A program made the position numbers and the translations under genes. Of a DNA stretch of 64,000 nucleotides, positions 38,791 to 46,325 are shown piece after piece. The notes beneath the pieces are model-generated. The model had not been told where the DNA came from. It did no database searches and was given only the letters and a program-made list of their open reading frames with translations. The stretch covers positions 36,419-100,418 of IMG/VR virus record IMGVR_UViG_3300046532_001046; one strand, 5' to 3'. Source of the stretch: a virus. Position 1 is the stretch's first letter; each line of letters begins with the position of its first letter.

Positions 38791-39943
38791 GCTCTCTCCT
38801 CGTAGACGCTCGCCATGCCCCGGACTCCAACTTGGGGTGCGGGGCTGGACTGTACGTGTTTAGTATTACTGGGTTGTTGTAGGTGGCTCCCTTGGTAGTG
38901 CGACTGAGTTCCCATTCAGAGAGGAAGTGTCCTCGGTTGGTCTTCATCTCCATGCCCCGGACCAACCACAGGCCATCAAACTCCCCGTTAAAGCCCTCTA
39001 CCCCCAGAGCACTCCCCGGTACAGGACCAGCCACTCCAGTGGTGATCACCTTGGCGACGTAAGCATTATCGTAAGCACGAGAAGCCTTCAGTTGTCGTTG
39101 AGCGGCGAACACAGACTGGGCGTCGGCCCCATAGGAGTCATTCAGAGGAGACGTGATGGTGTTACCCGCTGGGGGGGAGGCGTTCAGGAGATCAGAGGAT
39201 GACACGGAAAGCAACTGTCCATCTGAATCTAGTACTGAAATACTCTTGGCAGTCATGTCCCCGAAGGCATGGGATGTACCAAACTCTCCGTTAAACTCTA
39301 TGATTCGTCCGGGGCCACCAGAGAAACTAGCAGTACCCACTGTCTGGATTACCCCAGAAGGTGCCCCGTGCTTCAATGCACTCATGGGGTCCCACACATG
39401 GATTTCAGTGCCGTGTATGTTCACGGCCAGTCCTGACATCTTGCACGCCTTCGTCAGGGCTTCCCAGTCAGACGTACCTCGTTGAGACATGCTTGCAATG
39501 GTGGAAGTGTTGTCAGGACAAGAGTAAGAAAACTGATAGGCAATAGCAAGTTCTGACACCATGTCCTTGACTGAGAAGTCCTGCCATACACGGGTTCGCT
39601 TCCCACGCATAGACGCACTAGCCCCGAGGCAGGACAGTGTCGCCTCCTGTAACAGGCTCCCGTTAGCCCTACCATCCCTAACCTTGTGCGTTGGCGTGAC
39701 ACTTACAATGGAACCAGCAAACGTATGGGAAGACCCGTCAGGCAAAATAATCTGGATACGGATAAGACGATCTACATAAGAGGTCACCGATGCAGCACCA
39801 ATGCCCGCCAGAATGACAGTGGCATGATCGTGCTCGTTCTCACGTAGACTGATGTCAACCCGTTCTACAGAACTGAGGACGGCGGCGTTGACTCCATCAA
39901 TCTCCACGACCCTCGTATGCGGAGAGGCTTCCGGCTGAAACAC
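38771..39943 (-). CDS. gpD-like baseplate hub protein
   Basis: The 390-residue protein uses GTG at 39943. It matches late-control D/gp27-type hubs: two similar beta modules, the swapped segment with FSVKDMVSELAIAYQFSY, and SDWEALTKACKMSGLAVNIH, which is characteristic of the family. It caps the tail tube and holds the spike. The gene order LysM, hub, spike is as in P2-like phages. Confidence 0.8.
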   Translation of the reverse strand: MFQPEASPHTRVVEIDGVNAAVLSSVERVDISLRENEHDHATVILAGIGAASVTSYVDRLIRIQIILPDGSSHTFAGSIVSVTPTHKVRDGRANGSLLQEATLSCLGASASMRGKRTRVWQDFSVKDMVSELAIAYQFSYSCPDNTSTIASMSQRGTSDWEALTKACKMSGLAVNIHGTEIHVWDPMSALKHGAPSGVIQTVGTASFSGGPGRIIEFNGEFGTSHAFGDMTAKSISVLDSDGQLLSVSSSDLLNASPPAGNTITSPLNDSYGADAQSVFAAQRQLKASRAYDNAYVAKVITTGVAGPVPGSALGVEGFNGEFDGLWLVRGMEMKTNRGHFLSEWELSRTTKGATYNNPVILNTYSPAPHPKLESGAWRASTRREHVYSSH

Positions 39944-39946
39944 GGA

Positions 39947-40198
39947 TCACCCCTGTGGTATTCGTAAACGAGTTCCGGCTGGGATTTCATCAGGGTAGGG
40001 AACCTGAGGATTCAACTCAGCGATACGCCAGTACAGTTGTGGATCACTCAAGTGCATGGACGCCAGTTCCTCAAAGGTCTGACCCTCCATAGTCACCACT
40101 ACACTATAGCGGGAGGAGACACGAGGCTTCCTCTGAGTCACCGCCCTGCCCTTACTGTTCGTAGTATGGGTGTACCGAGAAGATGGGGAGAGGGCCAT
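39947..40198 (-). CDS. LysM-like tail protein (gpX type)
   Basis: The 83-residue protein has a basic N-terminus and a LysM-like core (QTFEELASMHLSDPQLYWRI, then NPQVPYPDEIPAGTRLRIP). In P2-like phages, LysM-type gpX lies between tape measure and hub and attaches the baseplate hub to the tube. The start overlaps the preceding stop (TAATG). Confidence 0.75.
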   Translation of the reverse strand: MALSPSSRYTHTTNSKGRAVTQRKPRVSSRYSVVVTMEGQTFEELASMHLSDPQLYWRIAELNPQVPYPDEIPAGTRLRIPQG

Positions 40199-42675
40199 TA
40201 TTCTTTGAACTCCGCTGGCGTGGCGCCTATTCTGAGGCCGGTACTACTAATCATCAAGCCACCCAGAGAAGGGTGGTCGGGGTTTGTCCTATCATACGCA
40301 GCGCCATACTGCTTCATGTTATCTTCAAACCCGTTATTCCCCGGATGTTTATACAGGCCATCGTAGAAACAGTCACTACCTATTCCCTGAGCCGCCCCGC
40401 CGTGAGCCTCCATCCATTTACCATCCTCCATAACAGCAGTGATACCATCACTGCCATCGTCATAGCCCCGTAGGTCCCCTTTAAGGTCCTGTCCAGAAGT
40501 GACACCCCACTTGGTAATCCCGCCCGTATCAACGTCCTCTATTATCCCAGTCCCCTCTTGCCTAGGGGCTATAATCAGTATGCCTGTATCCGAAATGGGC
40601 AGCCAACCGTTGGATTTACTTGCCGCTGAATCAGTGTCCTGCACCGACACCCGCACTCGCAGGGTTAGGTTCTGCTGGTACTGTATTGTGTACGTCTCGT
40701 CAGCAGTACTTCCGATGCCGGTTAACACCAACTCATCTGGGAAGGGGACGCCGCTGGCATCATAGAACCCCTTGGCAAGGTCACATTTCCACTCCTCCGC
40801 CAGAATCTCCTCAGGGTCAGCGGCTGAGTTACTCCAGATCCACCCCTCATCCGGATCATCGCCAATGTCGAAGTTTATGTTCTCGGAACCGTATGTAAAC
40901 TGGTGCTTATAGAAGTCATCACCGTAGTAACCCTCCCCGCCATCGCCCCCCACCTCCATGATGGGGAACGACCGGGTGAACCACCCGGTGGCTTGATTCT
41001 CTGTCTGGCGTGCCGCTTCGTTTCGTACATTCGTATTACCGGCAGCGGAGAAGTCATGTTGGAAGGTATCTATACCAGCAGCGAACAGCAGTCTCCTCTG
41101 CTCGGTAGACCAACTATCGAAGAAGTGATCATCAGGGGTGGTGAACGCCTCCCATTCTTCAGTGGTCGCATTGTAGGACTGAACCGCCTTGCGGTAGTTT
41201 TCAAACCCAGCCTCATTGGGCACCCCGTCTTGCCACAACAGATTCAAGGAGGCTTGGGAGGTGGCCTTTAAGCGTGCCCGTAGTTGTAGTCCTACGTACC
41301 CCTGTACCTGAAGACTAGGCAGAATGTTAGTAAACCATTCCTTTGCGTTATCCGCACCACCGTTATTTCGGATGAACGAACCGAGGGAGGAATCATTCAA
41401 GTTACTCACAATGCCGAACGAGATAGCGGTGCTACCAGTATCTCTGTTTTGTATCTTCAGGGACGCTCCACCCCGAGGGGCCTGCTTCTCGTCGTCACCT
41501 CGGGCGGGAAGGCTGGCTGTGTAGTCTATTCCTCCACTAACCTTCCACTCATTCATCTTCGTGTTACCTTCATCTGAAAACTTGCTAGTCTTGCTGGGGC
41601 TGTGATCAAACCCTGCAAATGCAGGCGCTCCAGTTAGCCCCGCTGTCTGCAATGTATACTCGGTGGAGCCCACCACGGTTGCCTCAGCGTTAGCGGCCTC
41701 GTCTTCCCACATTCCAGACCCCGCCGTACCGCCCTCATCTGTCTCTATGCCTGCCAGTGTCGTAAACACAGTGCTCCGACGAGCAAACCCCTGATAAAGG
41801 GCGTGCATTGAGATGTCAACCACACACACAGTGGGAACCATGTCTGGGGAGAACTTCTGGAGAGACACAGACACCGTGTTGACATACCCGTCAACCATGA
41901 AGTTCTCAGAGAAGAGCACACGAATAGGATTGGGAATCAAGAACGCCGAGTTGGTCAGGTTTGCATCTAGCAGGGAGTCACGACGCTCCACAGAGATCGG
42001 CTCTTCGGGGCTGACATTCCCGTCTTCATCCTTAGTCAATGCCCATTTCTCTGAAAACTTAACAGCCGCTTCTGTGAGACGCTGTCCAGTGATTTGATCC
42101 AGCACCATGATGTCTGCCAGAACACCAATGCGCTCCGCTACCATTGGTTCGGAGGGGTTGTTGTTAAGCAGAGCGTCCAGTGATTGAGAGTTGCCACCTT
42201 CTGAGTGATTTCCCCACATCGAAGAACTATCCCAACGTCCCTTAGCATTAGCGTACCGTTGTACTTCTTCTTCACGATTGAATAGCATCTGCCAAGCGAA
42301 GGACATATCACCCAAGCCCGGAGTAAGCAACTCGCTAGGGGACTGGTTGATCCACAACTGTGTATCAGTACGAGCAGTTACCGAACGGACCAACTGGTTG
42401 GGGTTGAACTGGAAGTCCAACTTGGCACCCAACTGGCTAAGAGCCTGTAGGGCCTCATCGCCCTTAAACCCCGAGTCAACTACACCTAGATTTGATCTCA
42501 GCACCTGTCCCAGCAGACGTATGTACCCACGCTGGATATGAGAGTCAGTGGGGACAACGTGTGTGGTGTGTGAACTAAAGGGGGGGTTGGTCACCTTAGG
42601 GTCAGTAAACATCCCCGCAGAGCCCCCGGCGGTTCCCATCACCGCTTGAGTTATCGCCATCTCTCCCTGTGTCAT
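40198..42675 (-). CDS. Large tail/baseplate-associated protein, 825 aa
   Basis: This protein lies between the tape measure and the LysM gene. The first 300 residues contain a repeatable beta-type element (LDFQFNPNQLVRSVTARTDT, VCVVDISMHALYQGFARR) like the LysM-adjacent proteins of contractile systems. It then becomes very Gly/Asp/Ser-rich with Trp/Tyr-bearing strands (WSTEQRRLLFAAGIDTFQHD). I recognise no enzyme motif. It is probably a hub-proximal structural protein, but its long C-terminal part has no analogue that I can name. Confidence 0.6.
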   Translation of the reverse strand: MTQGEMAITQAVMGTAGGSAGMFTDPKVTNPPFSSHTTHVVPTDSHIQRGYIRLLGQVLRSNLGVVDSGFKGDEALQALSQLGAKLDFQFNPNQLVRSVTARTDTQLWINQSPSELLTPGLGDMSFAWQMLFNREEEVQRYANAKGRWDSSSMWGNHSEGGNSQSLDALLNNNPSEPMVAERIGVLADIMVLDQITGQRLTEAAVKFSEKWALTKDEDGNVSPEEPISVERRDSLLDANLTNSAFLIPNPIRVLFSENFMVDGYVNTVSVSLQKFSPDMVPTVCVVDISMHALYQGFARRSTVFTTLAGIETDEGGTAGSGMWEDEAANAEATVVGSTEYTLQTAGLTGAPAFAGFDHSPSKTSKFSDEGNTKMNEWKVSGGIDYTASLPARGDDEKQAPRGGASLKIQNRDTGSTAISFGIVSNLNDSSLGSFIRNNGGADNAKEWFTNILPSLQVQGYVGLQLRARLKATSQASLNLLWQDGVPNEAGFENYRKAVQSYNATTEEWEAFTTPDDHFFDSWSTEQRRLLFAAGIDTFQHDFSAAGNTNVRNEAARQTENQATGWFTRSFPIMEVGGDGGEGYYGDDFYKHQFTYGSENINFDIGDDPDEGWIWSNSAADPEEILAEEWKCDLAKGFYDASGVPFPDELVLTGIGSTADETYTIQYQQNLTLRVRVSVQDTDSAASKSNGWLPISDTGILIIAPRQEGTGIIEDVDTGGITKWGVTSGQDLKGDLRGYDDGSDGITAVMEDGKWMEAHGGAAQGIGSDCFYDGLYKHPGNNGFEDNMKQYGAAYDRTNPDHPSLGGLMISSTGLRIGATPAEFKE

Positions 42676-42677
42676 AC

Positions 42678-44723
42678 CTATGACCTCCTCAAGGTACGCA
42701 CGGCCTCAGATGTCTCAATCATACGAATAATCCTGTTCGCTAGCATGTCCGCATCAGCAGCAGTATTGCCTGACCCGTTCAAGTTGATAGTGGGAGATAT
42801 GACCACAGAACTTCCTTGACCGCCGTCCCCCATACCTCTAGTTGCAGGATCGACAGCCTGTATTGCCCCACTGCTGCGGTAAGATGTGTACGGAGTACTA
42901 CCAGTGGACATACCTCTAGTTGCAGGATCTCGTGGCAATCCCAACTTGGTAGCCCACGCACCACGCCCAGCATCAGACAAACTAGCCAAGTGTTGCAGCC
43001 ACGTATTCGACCCAGAAGCCGTAGGTCGTGGGGTAGCCACCGATGTAGCCCGCTTCCCAGTCACCTGAGAGGCACTGGTGATGTTCGCAGGGGCAACATG
43101 CCACGGCTCGCCAAAGGACTTTCCGTGGCGCAGACCAAACTTACCGGCGTTAGCAGTAATCCAATCGTAGGACGAGGGTGGCCCTAGATCAGCGGCGTAG
43201 CCCAGTTCATGGAGGGAACCACCGGGCGGTGCCGCAGGGGAGGCCCCCGGATTCAGCCTCCACGACTGGCCTGCCCACTCAACATCCCCCACCGGACTAT
43301 GGCGAGAGCGGAACAGCATCTCCTGCTTGGCAGAATCCCTAGTCCCACTGGTCAGGCTCAAGGGAACACCAGCACTGTCGGCTGCCGACTTCATCTTCTG
43401 AAGACTTGAAGCGAACCCACTGTTCATGCCTGCGTCCCTGAGGTGCTCAGTGTCCCCTGTTGCCCCGGACAACTTCCCAAGCCCGCCAAAGCCGGGTACC
43501 TTTCCTGCTAGACGCAGCCACCACTTGTTCTTAAGGTCGGCACTCAAACCAATGATGGGGCTGAGAGCCTCATCCAACTGTTGGAACTTCTCAATCAGGC
43601 CCTGTGTGTTCTTTTCCAGTTGGGCGTAGTTGTCAACTTGCTTCCTGTAGAACGACTCACCCCGTTCTACTTCTGACATACGAGTACGCTGTTCTTCCAT
43701 AGCGTAGGCGTCGTTAATCCCCATCAGTTTCCGATGGCTTTCGTTGGATGGGTCGTAGGACCCACTACCACCCATCTCCTTAAACTGCACATTCTGCTGG
43801 GCTAACTGTAGGACCATGTCCTGCATGTCTTCGGGCAATCCCATGCGAGACAGATTGGCGCGAGTCATTGAACCGGACTGTAAAGCCCCAGTAATACGTT
43901 CAGTGCTATCCAAGTTCATACGGTTGATGATGTTGTTGGCTAGTGGCATAACACCACGAGCCTCACCACCCGGACCCCAGAAACCCTTACCCATCATCAT
44001 GGTCATCAGGTTGGAGGACCCCGGCGAGGCCATTGCCGTGATCATCTTTGTGGCGTCCTCAGTGGTGTACCCGAAGCCAGAGGCGACCCTGATGGCCTCA
44101 ACGTCTTTAAGCATGGACGTTGGGTTGATACCCATAGTGGTCTGAAGTTTCATCATCTGCTCAACACCACCTTTGCCGATGAGCCCACCCGTCAAGGGCT
44201 GACGCCACCTACTCTGGTAGTCCAGTTGGGTGCCACCGTACATCTGCCTCATCAGCAGTCCCGTGCGGTCTGCGGTCAGGACGCCCCCAGCGTTCTCCTG
44301 AATCCTGTTACCAGCGTAACCCCACGCTGCCTTCCCTGCTTCATGTACCTTCCCGACGGCTGCGGCTCCAAGAGCCGCTGCACCCATCCCCGAAGCCCCA
44401 AGCACCTTCATAGCCCCGTAGGCCATGCCGGTCTTTAAGAAGTTGCCGTTGCTAGGAACACCCCCAGCAGGAGTCTTACCCCCGCCGCCACCCATGCCCA
44501 ACTCGGGCATCTTAATACCGGAGACGGTGGCGCTAAACTCGCGGGTTGACTGTACCAACCCCTTCATCTGCTTGTTAGTCTTCTCTAGTTCAGAAGAGAA
44601 CCCTGCAAATACCTTCGTGAACTTCTTTAGGGACTCCTCATCGAACTTGAGGCGCTTACCTAAACGAGCGAACGCTTCCTTACCAGCAGATACTGACTGC
44701 TGGTCCTCGTCGTCACTAGCCAT
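42678..44723 (-). CDS. Tape measure protein with M15 peptidase domain
   Basis: The 681-residue protein begins with helical, Lys/Glu-rich sequence (FDEESLKKFTKVFAGFSS), then Gly/Ala-rich tail-measure-like segments (GAMKVLGASGMGAAALGAAA). A peptidase domain lies near 455-555: SLTSGTRDSAKQEMLFRSR, SLHELGYAADLG (His and Asp ligands) and GEPWHVAP (Glu-x-x-His). This is the M15/VanY-type zinc site. The tail would therefore carry its own wall-cutting enzyme. A 21-bp repeat near the 3' end duplicates DPATRGM. At 681 residues it is short for a tape measure, so the tail should be short. Confidence 0.75.
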   Translation of the reverse strand: MASDDEDQQSVSAGKEAFARLGKRLKFDEESLKKFTKVFAGFSSELEKTNKQMKGLVQSTREFSATVSGIKMPELGMGGGGGKTPAGGVPSNGNFLKTGMAYGAMKVLGASGMGAAALGAAAVGKVHEAGKAAWGYAGNRIQENAGGVLTADRTGLLMRQMYGGTQLDYQSRWRQPLTGGLIGKGGVEQMMKLQTTMGINPTSMLKDVEAIRVASGFGYTTEDATKMITAMASPGSSNLMTMMMGKGFWGPGGEARGVMPLANNIINRMNLDSTERITGALQSGSMTRANLSRMGLPEDMQDMVLQLAQQNVQFKEMGGSGSYDPSNESHRKLMGINDAYAMEEQRTRMSEVERGESFYRKQVDNYAQLEKNTQGLIEKFQQLDEALSPIIGLSADLKNKWWLRLAGKVPGFGGLGKLSGATGDTEHLRDAGMNSGFASSLQKMKSAADSAGVPLSLTSGTRDSAKQEMLFRSRHSPVGDVEWAGQSWRLNPGASPAAPPGGSLHELGYAADLGPPSSYDWITANAGKFGLRHGKSFGEPWHVAPANITSASQVTGKRATSVATPRPTASGSNTWLQHLASLSDAGRGAWATKLGLPRDPATRGMSTGSTPYTSYRSSGAIQAVDPATRGMGDGGQGSSVVISPTINLNGSGNTAADADMLANRIIRMIETSEAVRTLRRS
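42831..42929 (-). repeat. 21-bp direct repeat in the 3' end of the tape measure gene
   Basis: CATACCTCTAGTTGCAGGATC occurs at 42831-42851 and again at 42909-42929, 78 bases apart. It encodes DPATRGM twice in the Ser/Gly-rich linker downstream of the peptidase domain. Confidence 0.85.
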
Positions 44724-44907
44724 TACTTAGCCTCCACTTAGACATCTCGTTCCAGAAGGACCGCTGTCTCACTGACATATTACGAATGTCGGTTAAGGAA
44801 TAACCGGGGTACCCTTGAGCAATGCTGTCGTATTCCCAGTAGACGTGTGTCAAGTTAACCGAATAAAAGGGAGGCCCAATCCAGTAGCATTGTGATCTTC
44901 TCACCAC
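44716..44907 (-). CDS. Small overlapping tail gene, possible tail-assembly partner
   Basis: The frame overlaps the upstream baseplate-like gene by 53 bases and the tape measure by eight. A GTG at 44907 gives 63 residues. A TTG at 44853, one base after the upstream stop, would give 45. Neither has a good Shine-Dalgarno. The C-terminal part (YPGYSLTDIRNMSVRQRSFW) has the look of the short proteins that follow gp26-like genes in many phages (NMSVRxRxFW). It sits where a tail-assembly chaperone extension is expected, so expression by +1 frameshift is also possible. Confidence 0.6.
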   Translation of the reverse strand: MVRRSQCYWIGPPFYSVNLTHVYWEYDSIAQGYPGYSLTDIRNMSVRQRSFWNEMSKWRLSNG

Positions 44908-45658
44908 AATGCCCGCACGGGGCTTCCACCTCCTCCAAAGTTGGTCCGGGCTGGTCGTCCAGCACGGTGTTGATCACTAACTTGCGATCCGCTAGGGACA
45001 AGCCCTTGGACCACTCGGATTTAATCTTTTCGGACCTGTTGTCATCCCAAATAATGGCACGAGCAACAATGGCTGTGTTCTGCTCGGCTGTATTATCACT
45101 AGCCTCTGCAATAATCTGAGCATCTTTGCCGGTGAGGTACTTAACCTTTACCTCAGTGCCATTCTTAAGGGTTAGCATCCGTGGCTCGGTAAGCGATGAC
45201 TTGGCCTCGGTGATCGGGAAGTCTTCATCCAGATTGACCTGCACCTCATTGCTCTTAGCACAGTGCCCACAGGAGACTGAGAACTCACGGATGTTGCCAT
45301 AGGTGGCTTTGATCACCCCCAGAAACAGGAGGTCTCGGTCACCAATGATCAGATTGTCCAGAACGTCTGGATTGTCTTTAAGTGTCTGTGTGCCTACAGA
45401 CACGACTGACCGACGAAGCAGAGCAGAGGTGTAGGCAGCATAGGTGAGGTCATCTATGTTGCTTAGTCGCGCCAACTCTTCCTCATCCTCCCCTGTCATC
45501 TCCCTGACTGTCGCTGTCTGTTGCCACTCACCAGACTCTGGGTCGATGACCCCACGGAGGAGGGAGACAGTTGTTGGTGCTGCCTCACCTACCTCAGGGG
45601 GTTCGTCGTGAACGGCCTCATTGATGTCATCAGCCTGTGCGGCCAAACTCAAACTCAT
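44855..45658 (-). CDS. T4 gp26-like baseplate/tail assembly protein
   Basis: The 267-residue protein contains VSLLRGVIDPESGEWQQTAT, REMTGEDEEELARLSNIDD, and two CGHC motifs (near residues 143 and 246) that may bind zinc. The layout matches the T4_baseplate family (gp26-like) found between tail tube and tape measure in many contractile phages. In that position it acts as an assembly factor or chaperone of the tape measure. Its stop codon is followed by the overlapping small frame at 44716-44907. Confidence 0.7.
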   Translation of the reverse strand: MSLSLAAQADDINEAVHDEPPEVGEAAPTTVSLLRGVIDPESGEWQQTATVREMTGEDEEELARLSNIDDLTYAAYTSALLRRSVVSVGTQTLKDNPDVLDNLIIGDRDLLFLGVIKATYGNIREFSVSCGHCAKSNEVQVNLDEDFPITEAKSSLTEPRMLTLKNGTEVKVKYLTGKDAQIIAEASDNTAEQNTAIVARAIIWDDNRSEKIKSEWSKGLSLADRKLVINTVLDDQPGPTLEEVEAPCGHCGEKITMLLDWASLLFG

Positions 45659-45689
45659 TGTTAACTCCTAACTAGTACGGTTAATGGTA

Positions 45690-46313
45690 TTAGAGTACAG
45701 GAATCTCGTCACCCCACTTCAGTGAGAAACCCTCGTGATGCAACTGCAACTGCTGAATCAGAATGCCGTTGTCACCAGCATTAAGGTCACTGATGGAGAA
45801 TGAACCGGGCCAAGCGTTGTAGAGTGTGATACTCAGTTTCGGAGGAAGGTTTACTCCACCCTCTCCCGATGACGGGTCCGTGTTGTACTGGTAGTTGCCA
45901 GACGTAACCGGGTGGTCATACACCCACACGTTGACAGTGCAGCGGTACTCTGAGTTGGTAACAGTATCGCCACTTTCAGCAGAATCAGCCCCACCGGTCT
46001 GGCCTCCCTGCCAAGAGTGCATGAACTCCTGCCACTTGCTCAGGGCCTTGCCCCCACTGTCGGGGAACACTCCACGGGCCAAGGACACCGGAGCGAAGTC
46101 CGATTGCCCGACCATCTTGTGTGGGTGGGTGTTCATCCCACCTTCCCGATACGGGATGACCTCGTTGGTCACAGCAATACCGGACATCTGGGCGAACCCT
46201 AGATCACCGATACCTGCTGCCATATGTGCCGTGTTGAGACCGCTGTCGGCCTGTGGAACGATTTGCACACGGAACTTAAAGTTCCGCAAAGGGTCTGTAC
46301 GGATAACTGGCAT
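45690..46313 (-). CDS. Tail tube protein
   Basis: The 207-residue protein begins TDPLRNFKFRVQIVPQADSG and has IGDLGFAQMSGIAVTNEVIP, YREGGMNTHPHKMVGQSDFA, the usual start of gp19-like tail tube proteins. The end (LYNAWPGSFSISDLNAGDNG) is typical too. It forms the inner tube of the contractile tail and follows the sheath gene in the usual order. Confidence 0.88.
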   Translation of the reverse strand: MPVIRTDPLRNFKFRVQIVPQADSGLNTAHMAAGIGDLGFAQMSGIAVTNEVIPYREGGMNTHPHKMVGQSDFAPVSLARGVFPDSGGKALSKWQEFMHSWQGGQTGGADSAESGDTVTNSEYRCTVNVWVYDHPVTSGNYQYNTDPSSGEGGVNLPPKLSITLYNAWPGSFSISDLNAGDNGILIQQLQLHHEGFSLKWGDEIPVL

Positions 46314-46325
46314 TTATTTCTCCTC

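Noticed and set aside
44840-44907. Standard -1 slippery heptamer in the tail chaperone overlap
   Set aside because: The downstream frame is +1 relative to the upstream one, and no X-XXY-YYZ heptamer is in the correct phase.
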